Shown in pieces: positions 37,358 through 47,200 of a stretch of 61,854 bases of DNA. The DNA comes from Caulobacteraceae bacterium. Its GTDB lineage: Bacteria > Pseudomonadota > Alphaproteobacteria > Caulobacterales > Caulobacteraceae. The position numbers and the translations under genes are program-made. Positions within the stretch are counted from its first letter, which is position 1, and each line of letters starts with the position of its first letter. The notes beneath the pieces were generated by a model that saw only the letters and a program-made list of their open reading frames with translations, was not told the origin of the DNA and did not search any database. The stretch is from positions 1-61,854 of the forward strand of contig JAQGIW010000315.1 of the NCBI GenBank assembly GCA_028290905.1. The letters are read 5' to 3'.

Positions 37358-39772
37358 TTGATTCTGTTTGGTCGTCCGATCGCCGCCACGGGCGTCGCCA
37401 CGCTCGGCGCGGTCGCGGTGGCGGCGGTGTCGGCGTGCGTCTACGCCGCCCTGCTGTTTCACCAGCTTCCGAGTGCGGCGGAACTGGCCGACTACCATCC
37501 GCCGACGGCGACGCGCGTCTATGCGTGGGACGGCACCCTGATCGGGGAGTTCTCGAAGGTGCGCCGCATCTACGTGCCCTACGACCAGATGCCGCCTCGC
37601 CTGGTCCGCGCCTTCCTGGCGGCGGAGGACCACAACTTCTTCTCCCATGGCGGGGTCGACGTCGGCGGCGTGTCGCGGGCGATGATCAAGGACGTCTTCA
37701 ACGCCCTGCAGGGGCGCCGGCCCGAGGGCGGCTCGACGATCACCCAGCAGGTGGCCAAGAACATCTCGCTGAGCAACCGGGTGTCGGTGGGCCGCAAGCT
37801 CAAGGAGGTGCTTCTCGCCACCCGCCTGGAAGAGACGCTGACCAAGCCGCAGATCCTCGAGCTGTACCTGAACGAGATCTGGCTCGGCTATCGCTCGTAC
37901 GGCGTGGGCGCGGCCGCCTACAACTACTTCGGCAAATCGTTGTCGGACCTCACACTGGCGCAGTGCGCCTACCTGGCCGCGCTGCCCAAGGGGCCGGACA
38001 ACTATCAGCCGGTCACCCACAAGGCCGCGGCGATCCGCCGGCGCAACATGATCCTGAAGGACATGCTGGACCTGGGCTGGGTGTCGCGGGCCGACGCCGA
38101 GGCGGCGATGCGGGAGGACCTGACGGTCCAGAACGCGCCGGCCCGGGCGAAGTACCACGACGCCGACTATTTCGTCGACGAGGCCCGCAAACAGGCGCTG
38201 CAGCTCAAGTCGGTGGGCTCCGAGCTCACCCAAGGCGGCTACTATGTCCGCACCACCCTCGACCCGCGGTTGCAGACGGCGGCCCGGATCGCCCTGATGG
38301 ACGGGCTGGAGACCTACGACCACCGGCATGGCTGGCGGGGGGCCTGGGGTCATGTGGCCAACCAGCCCGGCTGGCAGTCGGCCACCCTGGAACACGCCCC
38401 GCCGTCGGAACGGAAGAAGTGGCTGGCGGGCCTGGTGATCGAATCGCGCGGCGGCCACGTGCGCGTCCAGACCGCCGCCGACAACATGGTCGGCGAGATC
38501 GTCCCCGCCGATGTCGCCTGGGCCCAGGCCGGCAAGGGCCTGTCGGACGGCGACCTGGTGTGGGTCGAGCCGGCGGACGGCGGCGGCTTCCGCCTGCGCC
38601 AGGTGCCGATCGTCAACGGCGCCCTGGTCGCCATGGAGCCCAGCACCGGACGGGTGTTGGCGATGGTGGGCGGCTACAGCTTCTCGCTCTCCAAGTTCAA
38701 CCGGGCGACCCAGGCCTATCGCCAGCCCGGATCCTCGTTCAAGCCGTTCGTCTACGCCACGGCCCTGGAGACCGGCCAGTTCACCCCGGCCAGCATCGTC
38801 CTGGACGCGCCGATCACCCTGCCGGGCTTCGGAGGCGAGAGCTGGAGCCCGGAGAACTACGAGCACAAGTTCCACGGCCCGCTGATCTTCCGCCGCGGCC
38901 TGGAGCTGTCGCTCAACACCATGACCGTGCGCGTCGCCCTGCAGGTCGGGATGCGGAAGATCATCGGCACGGCCGAGCGCTTCGGAATCGTGGATCACAT
39001 GGCGCCGGAGCTTTCGATGGCGCTGGGGGCGGGAGAGACCACGCCCTATCGCTTGACGTCGGCCTATGCGTCGCTGGTGAACGGCGGGCGCAAGGTCACG
39101 CCGCATCTGATCGAACTGGTGGAGGATCGGTCTGGCGAGATGCTCTACCGCGCCGATCCGCGGGATTGCCCCGCCTGTTCGGCCGGTTTCTCCGGCGACG
39201 ACGGCCCTGAGCTCCAGCCCACGGGGTCGCAGCTGATCGATCCGATCACCGCCTACCAGATCGACACCATGCTCGAGGGGGTGGTGCTGCGCGGCACGGC
39301 GGCGGCGGCGGCGGCGCACTTCCCCGGCCGCCCCCTCGGCGGCAAGACGGGAACCACCAACGACTTCCGCAGCGCCTGGTTCGTGGGCTTCTCGCCCCAG
39401 CTGGTCGTTGGGACCTTTATCGGCTTCGACGACAACCGCTCGCTGGGCAAGGGCGAGACCGGCGCCCAGGCGGCCCTGCCGATCTTCATCGAGTTCATGC
39501 AGGAGGCGGTGAAGGGGCTGCCGTCCCTCGACTTCAAGGCGCCGCCCGACACCAAGTTCGCCCAGATCGGCCCCAACCGCGAGGCGTTCCGGCCCGGCAC
39601 GGAGCCGCGCATCACCCCTGCGCAGCCCGCCGAAGGGATTCTCCCCGACCAGGCGATCCTGCCCCTGCCGCTGGGGACGCCGCCGCCCGCCTTGCCGGAC
39701 CCGCTTCACCCCGCCGTCCCCAAGGCCGACAAGCCCCCCAAGGCGCCCGACGACCTGCGCGGCCTGTTCTGA
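37358..39772 (+). CDS. mrcA: Penicillin-binding protein 1A (bifunctional glycosyltransferase/transpeptidase)
   Basis: An 804-residue class A PBP. An N-terminal membrane span (about 8-34) leads to the glycosyltransferase domain with catalytic Glu90 ([12 protein letters not shown]) and [16 protein letters not shown]. The transpeptidase domain has Ser459-xx-Lys462 (PGSSFKPF), SLN, and KTGTT at Lys663. It polymerises and crosslinks peptidoglycan. The C-terminal ~70 residues are Pro-rich. Translation apparently starts at TTG 37358 with GGAGG 10 bases upstream; I find no ATG that fits. Its normal neighbour amiC is 3.7 kb away across the insertion. Confidence 0.9.
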   Translation: MILFGRPIAATGVATLGAVAVAAVSACVYAALLFHQLPSAAELADYHPPTATRVYAWDGTLIGEFSKVRRIYVPYDQMPPRLVRAFLAAEDHNFFSHGGVDVGGVSRAMIKDVFNALQGRRPEGGSTITQQVAKNISLSNRVSVGRKLKEVLLATRLEETLTKPQILELYLNEIWLGYRSYGVGAAAYNYFGKSLSDLTLAQCAYLAALPKGPDNYQPVTHKAAAIRRRNMILKDMLDLGWVSRADAEAAMREDLTVQNAPARAKYHDADYFVDEARKQALQLKSVGSELTQGGYYVRTTLDPRLQTAARIALMDGLETYDHRHGWRGAWGHVANQPGWQSATLEHAPPSERKKWLAGLVIESRGGHVRVQTAADNMVGEIVPADVAWAQAGKGLSDGDLVWVEPADGGGFRLRQVPIVNGALVAMEPSTGRVLAMVGGYSFSLSKFNRATQAYRQPGSSFKPFVYATALETGQFTPASIVLDAPITLPGFGGESWSPENYEHKFHGPLIFRRGLELSLNTMTVRVALQVGMRKIIGTAERFGIVDHMAPELSMALGAGETTPYRLTSAYASLVNGGRKVTPHLIELVEDRSGEMLYRADPRDCPACSAGFSGDDGPELQPTGSQLIDPITAYQIDTMLEGVVLRGTAAAAAAHFPGRPLGGKTGTTNDFRSAWFVGFSPQLVVGTFIGFDDNRSLGKGETGAQAALPIFIEFMQEAVKGLPSLDFKAPPDTKFAQIGPNREAFRPGTEPRITPAQPAEGILPDQAILPLPLGTPPPALPDPLHPAVPKADKPPKAPDDLRGLF

Positions 39773-39790
39773 TCAATTGTATTTGCGGCC

Positions 39791-39818
39791 GGGGCGCGCT
39801 ATCCCGCCCGCCCCTTTT
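39791..39818 (+). terminator. Rho-independent terminator after the PBP1A gene
   Basis: GGGGCG (39791-39796) pairs with CGCCCC (39809-39814), followed by TTTT. It lies 18 bases after the stop codon and 33 bases before prfB. The short T run makes partial read-through plausible. Confidence 0.55.
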
Positions 39819-39850
39819 GCGTTTACCCCCTTTACGGGAAGGCTCACTTC

Positions 39851-40976
39851 ATGCGTGCGGATATCGAGGCCATGGCGGTCGATATCGAGCAGTCCATCGG
39901 ACTGCTCAGGAGGCGTCTTTGACTGGGAACCGGCGCTGAGGCGACTGGACGAATACAACGCCCGGGTGGAAGACCCGTCGTTCTGGAACGACGCCGAAGC
40001 GGCCCAGGCGCTGATGCGCGAGCGCACCCACTTGGCGACCCAGGTCGAGGCGGTCCAGAAGCTGCAGCGCGAGCTCAGCGACGCCCTGGAGTTCGCGGAA
40101 ATGGCGCAGGCCGAGGGTGACGAAGCCTCGCTGGACGACGTCTCGGCCCAGCTCGCCGCCCTGAAGGACTTCGCCGCCAAGGCCGAACTCGAGGCGCTTC
40201 TCTCCGGCGAGGCCGACGGCGCCGACGCCTATCTGGAAGTCAACGCGGGCGCCGGCGGCACCGAGTCCACCGACTGGGCCAATATGCTGCTGCGGATGTA
40301 CACCCGCTGGGCCTCCGCCCACGACATGGGCGTCGAGGTGATCGAGGAGACCGACGGCGATCAGGTCGGCATCAAGTCGGCGACGGTGAAGATCAACGGC
40401 CCCAACGCCTACGGCTGGCTGAAGACCGAGGCGGGCGTCCACCGCCTCGTGCGCATCTCACCGTTCGACGCCGCCGCCAAGCGCCACACGAGCTTCGCCT
40501 CGATCTGGGTCTATCCGGTGGTGGACGACAAGATCGAGATCGACATCAACCCCAACGATGTGCGCACCGACACCTACCGGGCCAGCGGCTCGGGCGGCCA
40601 GCACGTCAACAAGACCGATTCGGCCGTCCGCCTGACCCACATTCCATCCGGCATCGTCGTCGCCTGCCAGAACCAGCGCTCGCAGCACCAGAACCGGGAC
40701 CAGGCGTGGAAGATGCTGCGCGCCCGCCTCTACGAGGCCGAGCTCCAGCGCCGGGAGGCGGCGGCCCAGGCGGTGGAGGACCTGAAGACCGACATCGGCT
40801 GGGGCCACCAGATCCGCTCCTACGTCCTGCAGCCCTACCAGATGGTCAAGGACCTGCGCACCGACGTGGAGACCTCCGACACCGCCGGCGTCCTCGACGG
40901 CGACCTCGACCGCTTCATGGCCGCCTCCCTGGCCCAGCGGGTGGGGGCCACCCGGGACGTCGAGGACGCTGCGTAG
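39851..40976 (+). CDS. prfB: Peptide chain release factor 2 (with programmed +1 frameshift)
   Basis: RF2, about 374 residues after frameshifting. The zero frame from ATG 39851 encodes 23 residues ([20 protein letters not shown]...) and stops at TGA (39920-39922). The rest is in the +1 frame from 39921 ([13 protein letters not shown]) to 40976. The stop-recognition tripeptide is SPF ([16 protein letters not shown]) and the catalytic loop is GGQ in [18 protein letters not shown]2 releases peptides at UGA and UAA and controls its own level by the frameshift. It follows PBP1A, as in other alphaproteobacteria. Confidence 0.93.
39908..39923 (+). other. prfB programmed +1 frameshift site
   Basis: AGGAGG (39908-39913), one codon CGT, then CTT TGA C. 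The internal Shine-Dalgarno, the slippery CTT and the UGAC stop context are the elements known to drive RF2 frameshifting. When RF2 is scarce, tRNA slips from CUU to UUU and decoding continues with GAC. Confidence 0.93.
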
Positions 40977-40987
40977 GCTTTCAAATT

Positions 40988-41179
40988 CCGCTCATCCCCG
41001 CGAAACAGTCTGTGTGAAAAGTCGAGGCTGTCACATTCCCGCGCAATTTTTCATCCTACGCGCCGCGCACGCGCGCCTTGCGAAACGATTTTCCGGTATC
41101 ACGGCAACTGCAGAATATTATTGCGTTGAAATGTGACAACTCCGACTTTTCACACAGCCTGGAAAGCGGGGATGAGCGG
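40988..41179. repeat. 192-bp MITE-like inverted-repeat element
   Basis: Two 52-base arms (40988-41039 and 41128-41179) are inverted repeats with about 43 matching positions. They share CCGCTCATCCCCGC at the outer end, CTGTGTGAAAAGTCG in the middle and TGTCACATT inside, around an 88-base core. No ORF is present. It fills the gap between prfB and bcp. The outer 14-mer recurs in the suf element at 60753-60878. Confidence 0.75.
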
Positions 41180-41192
41180 TTTATGGATCTCG

Positions 41193-41663
41193 CTACAGCG
41201 CCTTGACGGTGGCGAGCACCTCGGCGACGTGGCCGGGGACCTTCACCTTGCGCCAGACGCGGGCGATCTTGCCCTGCGGGTCGATGAGGAAGGTCGAGCG
41301 GTCGATCCCCATGTACTTGCGGCCGTACATGCTCTTCTCCACCCAGACGCCGAAGGCCTCCACCGCCGCTCCGTCGACGTCGGCCGCGAGCGGGAAGTTC
41401 AGGTCGTACTTGGCCTTGAACTTCTCGTGGCTGAGGAGGGGATCCTTGGAGACGCCGATCACGGTGGCGCCGGCATTGGCGAAGGCGTCGGCCGCTTCGG
41501 CGAAGCCCTTGGCCTCGCTGGTGCAGCCGCTGGTGTCGTCCTTGGGGTAGAAGTAGAGCACCACCTTCTTGCCCTTCAGCCCGGCGAGGGCGGCGCGGCC
41601 GCCGCCGTCGGTCGGCAGGTCGAAATTCGGCGCCGGGTCGCCGGCCTTGAGTTCCACAGCCAT
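41193..41663 (-). CDS. bcp: Thioredoxin-dependent thiol peroxidase (Bcp/PrxQ), one-Cys form
   Basis: A 156-residue peroxiredoxin. The active site is FYPKDDTSGCTSEAKGF with Thr44 and peroxidatic Cys47. The usual PrxQ resolving cysteine five residues on is Lys52 here, and no other cysteine occurs, so the enzyme would need an outside thiol for recycling. It reduces hydroperoxides. It starts 23 bases after the tyrS stop and is probably co-transcribed with tyrS. Confidence 0.9.
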   Translation of the reverse strand: MAVELKAGDPAPNFDLPTDGGGRAALAGLKGKKVVLYFYPKDDTSGCTSEAKGFAEAADAFANAGATVIGVSKDPLLSHEKFKAKYDLNFPLAADVDGAAVEAFGVWVEKSMYGRKYMGIDRSTFLIDPQGKIARVWRKVKVPGHVAEVLATVKAL

Positions 41664-41686
41664 GAAGATCGCCCTTTGCTTCCAGA

Positions 41687-42976
41687 TCAGGTGACGACAA
41701 GCCGCTTGCGGGCGTTGCCCTTGCGCAGCTCGGCCTCGGAACCAGCCAGCGAGACCGGCGCCGCCGCGTCGGTGACCTTGGCGCCGTCGATGCGGAACGC
41801 CCCGCCGGCGATCTGACGGCGGGCGTCGCCCTTCGAAGTCGCGAAGCCGGCGGCGATCATCAGATCGGCGTATGACATCGTCGCGATCTCCGCCGCCGGC
41901 GCCTCCACCGTCGGCAGGTCGCGGGAGAGGCGGCCCTCCTCGAAGGCGGCGCGGGCGGCGGCGGCGGCGGTCTCCGCGGCTTCGCGGCCGTGGAGCATCG
42001 TCGTCGCCTCGCCCGCGAGCACCTTCTTGGCCTCGTTGATCTCCGCCCCGTGCAGCGCCTCGAGGCGGGCGATCTCGGAGAGCGGCAGGTCTGTGAACAG
42101 GCGCAGGAAGCGGCCGACGTCGGCGTCCTCGGTGTTCCGCCAGAACTGCCAGTAGTCGTAAGGGCTGCGCATCTCGGCGTTGAGCCAGACCGCGCCGTCG
42201 ACCGTCTTCCCCATCTTCACCCCCGAGGCGGTGGTGACGAGCGGGGCGGTGACGCCGAACGCGGCGCGAGCCTCCACGCGGCGGATCAGGTCGATGCCGT
42301 TGACGATGTTGCCCCACTGCTCGGAGCCGCCGAACTGCAGGGTGCAGTCGTAGCGCCGGTTCAGCTCCAGGAAGTCGGCCGCCTGCATCAGCATGTAGTT
42401 GAACTCGAGGAAGGTCAGCGGCAGCTCGTTCTCGATGCGGCTGCGGACGAATTCCAGGCCCAGCATCTTGTTGATGGTGAAGTGGACGCCGTAGTCGCGC
42501 AGGAACTCGATGTAGCCGAGCTTCTCCAGCCACTCGGCGTTGTTGACCATGACGGCGTCGGTCCGACCCTCGCCGAAGGCCAGGAACGGCGCGAAGGCGC
42601 GGCGGATGCCGGCGAGGTTGGTGGCGATCTCGGCGTCGCTCAGCATCGGTCGCTGGGTGGCCTTGTCGGAGGGGTCGCCGACCTTGGTGGTGCCGCCGCC
42701 CATCAGCACGATCGGCCGGTGGCCGGTCTGCTGCAGGCGGCGCAGGGTCATGATCTGCACCAGGCTGCCGACGTGCAGGCTGGGCGCGGTGGCGTCGAAA
42801 CCGATGTAGGCCGAGATCGGCCCCTTCAGCGCCGCCTCGTCCAGGCCCTCCAGGTCGGTGGCCTGGTAGACGTGGCCGCGTTCCAGCAGCGTCCGGACCA
42901 GATCCGACCGCGGTTTGAACGGGGCGGCGGCTTCGGCGGCGCCGTGAACGGGATTGGGCAGGTCTTGGACGGACAT
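41687..42976 (-). CDS. tyrS: Tyrosyl-tRNA synthetase
   Basis: A 429-residue class I synthetase. The HIGH equivalent is LHVGSL after [11 protein letters not shown], the KMSKS equivalent is [24 protein letters not shown] and the C-terminal S4 RNA-binding domain ([34 protein letters not shown]) complete the bacterial TyrRS layout. It charges tRNA-Tyr. The gene diverges from anmK across a 188-base gap. Confidence 0.95.
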   Translation of the reverse strand: MSVQDLPNPVHGAAEAAAPFKPRSDLVRTLLERGHVYQATDLEGLDEAALKGPISAYIGFDATAPSLHVGSLVQIMTLRRLQQTGHRPIVLMGGGTTKVGDPSDKATQRPMLSDAEIATNLAGIRRAFAPFLAFGEGRTDAVMVNNAEWLEKLGYIEFLRDYGVHFTINKMLGLEFVRSRIENELPLTFLEFNYMLMQAADFLELNRRYDCTLQFGGSEQWGNIVNGIDLIRRVEARAAFGVTAPLVTTASGVKMGKTVDGAVWLNAEMRSPYDYWQFWRNTEDADVGRFLRLFTDLPLSEIARLEALHGAEINEAKKVLAGEATTMLHGREAAETAAAAARAAFEEGRLSRDLPTVEAPAAEIATMSYADLMIAAGFATSKGDARRQIAGGAFRIDGAKVTDAAAPVSLAGSEAELRKGNARKRLVVT

Positions 42977-43164
42977 CGGACGGCTCCTTCTAGGAATGCG
43001 GGTCGGAGACCGTCTCCTTGATTGAGCCGCCGCCGACCGGTGGGCGGCGGGCGTGACTGACCGGCCGCTCGCTACAGGGGCGAGCGGTAGTAACGGCGGG
43101 CGAGGGGCGCGCGGGTCGGCATGGCCGCTAGCTACCGGCCCTTGGCCATGGCAGTCAAGGCGCG

Positions 43165-44277
43165 ATGCGAGTCCTCGGCTTCATGACCGGAACCTCCCTC
43201 GACGCGGTGGACATGGCCATCGTCGAGACGGACGGCGAGGCGATCCTTAGCTTTGGCCCGGCCGGCGAGCGCAAGCTCGATCCGGCGACGCGGGCGAGCA
43301 TCGAGGCGGCGATCGAGGCTGCGCGAGGCTGGCCGTGGGACGCCCCGCCGCCGGCGGCGTTCGCGGCGGCGGCAGAGGCGGTGGCGGAGGCGCATCGGGC
43401 GGCGGCGACAGCGTTCCTGGCGGCGCAGGGGGTGCACGCCGACGAGATCGATCTCGTCAGCGTGCACGGCCAGACGGTCCTGCACGAGCCGCCGACGGCG
43501 AACCGCGCCTCAGGACGCACCGTCCAGCTGATCGACGCCCAGCGGCTGGCCGACGCCCTGGGCCTGCCGGTCGCCCACGACTTCCGCGCCGCCGACGTCG
43601 CCGCCGGCGGCCAGGGTGCGCCGCTGGCCCCGGCCTACCACGGCGCCCTCGTCCGCTGGTCGGGCTTGGAGGGGCCGGTCGCGGTGCTGAACCTGGGCGG
43701 GGTCGCCAACGTCACCCTGGTCCTGCCCGACGGCGCGCTGGAGGCCTATGACACCGGCCCGGCCAACGGGATGATCGATCTCTGGGTCCAGGCGCGGACG
43801 GCGGCGCGCTGCGACGAGGACGGCGCCCTCGCGCGGGCCGGCCGTATCGACGATGGCGTGCTGGCGGCCTATCTGGCGCACCCCTATTTCCGGACCCAGG
43901 GTCCCAAGTCCCTGGACCGCTTCGACTTTTCCCTGGAGCCGGTTGCGCCTCTGTCGCTGGAGGACGGCGCGGCGACGCTGACCGCCTTCGCCGCCGAGTC
44001 CGTTGCGCTCGGCCTGCGCAGCCTCGGCCGCCGGCCGGCGCGGGTGATCGCTTGCGGCGGCGGCCGCCTCAACCCGGCGCTGATGCACGCCATCCGGGAG
44101 CGCCTGCCGATGCGGGTGCAGACGGCCGAGGCGGTGGGCTGGCGCGGCGACTCGATAGAGGCCGAGGCCTTCGCCTACCTCGCCGCCCGCACCGCCCGGG
44201 GGCTGCCGATCTCCTTCCCCGCGACCACCGGCGTCCGGGCCCCGATCACGGGCGGCCGGATCGTCCGGCCCTCATAG
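43165..44277 (+). CDS. anmK: Anhydro-N-acetylmuramic acid kinase
   Basis: A 370-residue sugar kinase. [21 protein letters not shown] is the ATP-binding start of the family; [35 protein letters not shown] and [16 protein letters not shown] follow in order. It opens and phosphorylates anhydro-MurNAc recovered from cell-wall turnover, feeding recycling. The tail overlaps the convergent glgX/malQ fusion by 32 bases. Confidence 0.94.
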   Translation: MRVLGFMTGTSLDAVDMAIVETDGEAILSFGPAGERKLDPATRASIEAAIEAARGWPWDAPPPAAFAAAAEAVAEAHRAAATAFLAAQGVHADEIDLVSVHGQTVLHEPPTANRASGRTVQLIDAQRLADALGLPVAHDFRAADVAAGGQGAPLAPAYHGALVRWSGLEGPVAVLNLGGVANVTLVLPDGALEAYDTGPANGMIDLWVQARTAARCDEDGALARAGRIDDGVLAAYLAHPYFRTQGPKSLDRFDFSLEPVAPLSLEDGAATLTAFAAESVALGLRSLGRRPARVIACGGGRLNPALMHAIRERLPMRVQTAEAVGWRGDSIEAEAFAYLAARTARGLPISFPATTGVRAPITGGRIVRPS

Positions 44278-47200
44278 CGCCCACGATCGCCTGGGCGAGC
44301 GGCGTCTCGAACAGAGTCTCCAGCGGCGGCGCGATCCGCCGGCGCCAGTTGGGCCGCTCGCGGTCGGTGCCGGGCAGGTTGACCGCCGTCCGCTCGCCGG
44401 CGAGGTCCTCGACCTGAGCCACGGCGATGGCCGCGGTCGAGGCGGCGATGAAGGCGTGGATGGCGGCGGCGAGGGCGGGGGTGAGCGGCCCGTCGGGCTC
44501 GGCGGCCGGCGGGGCGAGACCTTCGCGGGCGAGAGCGGCGACGAGCCCGCGCCGATCGTCGGCGCGGTCGGCGCGGGCGGTCTCGGCCCCGTCCGGCGTC
44601 ACCAGGCCGAGGTCCAGCCGCTCGGCGATGTCGACGCCGGCCCACCAGCCGGCCAGGGGCGGGAGGTCGTGGGTGGCGACGCAGGCCATGGCCGGGCGCG
44701 GCCAGGCGCCGGGCGGGGTGAAGCCGGCGCCGTCGCGCTCGAAGGGCAGGACGCGATAGCTGAGGGCGCCGACCGCCCAAAGCCGCTCGCGGAAGCCCTC
44801 CGGCACCGAACCGAGGTCCTCGCCAATCACCAGGCACTTCGCCCGCTCGCTCTCGACGGCGAGCACCGCCAGCAGGTCGTCGAGCGGGAAGTCCACATAG
44901 GCGCCGTCCGCCCCGCTCGCCCCCTCCGGGACCCAGAACTGCCGGGCGAGGCCCATCACATGGTCGATGCGCAGGGCGCCGGCGTGGCGCATGTTGGCGG
45001 CGAAGAGTTCGCTCATCGCGCGATAGCCGTCCTGGCGCAGTCGGCGCGGGTCGAACGGCGGCAGGCCCCAGACCTGGCCCCGGGGTCCGAACGGATCGGG
45101 CGGCGCCCCGATCGAGGCGCCCTCGGCGACCAGGGCGGCCTGGTCCCACAGCTCCGCCCCGTCCGGCGCCGCGCCCACGGCGAGGTCGCGGCACAGGCCG
45201 AGCGCCAGCCCTGAGGCGCGGCGGGCGGCGCCGGCAAGCTCGTCTTCGCAATGCCATTGCAGCCAGGCGTGGAAGCGCAGGCGCGGGGCATAGGCGGCCG
45301 CGAAGGCGCGGACGTCCGGGCCGTCAGGGTCGCGCAGGCCTTCGGGCCAGCGCCGCCACGGTTCCCCGGGCCGGACCTCGGCGATAGCCTGGAAGAGGCA
45401 GAAGCGGCGCAGGCGCTCGCCGCCGGCGACGATGAAGGCCTCGAAAGCCTGATCGGATGGGGCGCCGGCAAAGGCGGATTCGAGGGCGGCGACCTTCACG
45501 GCCCAGACCCGCGGGTAGTCGACGACCGAAAGCCCGGCGAGCGCCCGTGCGTCCTCCCTGAAGGCGGTCACGCCCGGAACCTGCTCCAGGTCCAGGTAGA
45601 GCGGATCGAGGAAGCGGCGGTCGGAGGGATAGTAGGGGCTGACGCGTTCGCGGTCGCCGATGAACAGGGCATGGAGGGGGTTGATCCCCAGCACGGCGGC
45701 GCCGCGCGCGGCCGCCGCTTCAGCCAGGGCGCCCAGGGTGGTGAAATCGCCGACACTCTGATCGCCGACCCTCCGCACACTGTAGATCTGGGCGGTCACG
45801 CCCCATAGCCGGCGATCTCCTCTCAGGGCTTCCGGCGTGTGGCAGGCCGCGGGCGCGATGATCAACCGGCAGGCTAGGTCGGGCCGGTCCTCGCGGCGCA
45901 GGGTGTAGACGCCGGGGTCCAGCGCCGGGAGCGGCAGCTCCAGCGCCCGGACGATGCGACCGTCGAGGGCGTGGAAGGTGCTTTCCCAACCGGCTGCCGG
46001 CGTGGCGGGCAGGCGGAGGCCCCCGTCGTCCCCGGCCTCGCCCTCGCGATGGATCGTCAGCCAGGTCCGCGGGGGCGGCGCCCGCTCGTCGACGACCAAT
46101 CGAACGCCCAGGGGCTGGTCCACCCGGCCTGTGAGCGCGAAAGGCAGGGAGCGGCGGTCGTGGTCGTCGGCGAGGGCGTGCAGGGATTGCAGGGCCTGGT
46201 GGGTCGACGCGGCCGGCAGGCCCATGGCGTCCAGGAGAGCGGTCTGGGTGTCGCGTCCGACGGCGTGGCGCACGCCGTCGAGGCTCGACCAGTGCGGCGC
46301 GATGCCGGCGGCCGAGGCGAGCCGGGCGAGGACCGCATCGGCGACTCTCCGCCGCGGTCGGGAGGCCGCCGCGGTCTCCGCCAGCACCACCACCGATCGG
46401 GGTGAGACACTCAGCGTCCCCAACTCGGCCTCGCCCCCACGCGCCGGGTCGGCGCTGTCGGCGAGCAGGCGCCAGGCGAAGCCATCCCTGTTTTCGGGAA
46501 GCGCGACGTCGGCGTGCTCCGCTCCCCGGTGAACGGCCACGATCACCCGGTCGAGACCGTCGCCGACCGGTTCCGCCAGGATCATGACCAGGGTCTCGCC
46601 GGCCGGGTCGTTCCAGTCTCCCTCGGACAGAGGCCCGGCCTTGGCCGTCCGCCAGGCGACGTCGAGATAGGGGGTCCCGCCGACCGGGGCGCCGGTCAGG
46701 AAACGATCGGCGCGCAGGGCCGGATGGTCGCGCCGGATCGCCACCAGCCGGGCCGCGAAGTCGATCAGCGCCTGGTCGGCGTCCGCCCAGCCGATTGAGC
46801 CGTCCTGGGCGTAGGCGTTGTTGTTTCCGCCCTGGGTGCGGCCGAGCTCGGCGCCCATGGTCAGCATCGGCGTCCCGCGCGCCAGCAACAGGGTGGCGAG
46901 GAGCGCGCGCTGGTCGGAGAGGCGGGCCGCTGTCACGGCCGGGTCGTCGCTCGGACCCTCCACGCCGTGGTTCCAGGAGAGGTTGTGGTCGGTACCGTCG
47001 CGGTTCTCCTCGCCATTGGCCTCGTTGTGCCTGAACCTGAAAGCGACCAGGTCGGCGAGGGTGAAGCCGTCGTGGGAGACCACGAAGTTGACGCTCCGCG
47101 ACGGGCGGCGGCCCGCGAACAGGTCCTCCGATCCGGCCAGGCGCCGGGAAAGCTCGCCCAGCGGGACCGCGTCTCCCCGCCAGAAGCCACGCGCAGTGTC

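Noticed and set aside
37010-39709. 899-codon minus-strand ORF opposite PBP1A and into mazE
   Set aside because: Shadow of the high-GC PBP1A gene; composition is Arg/Gly/His-rich with no motif.
40988-41179. rho-independent terminator or riboswitch between prfB and bcp
   Set aside because: The long imperfect arms and the shared 14-mer at another locus fit a dispersed repeat element better.
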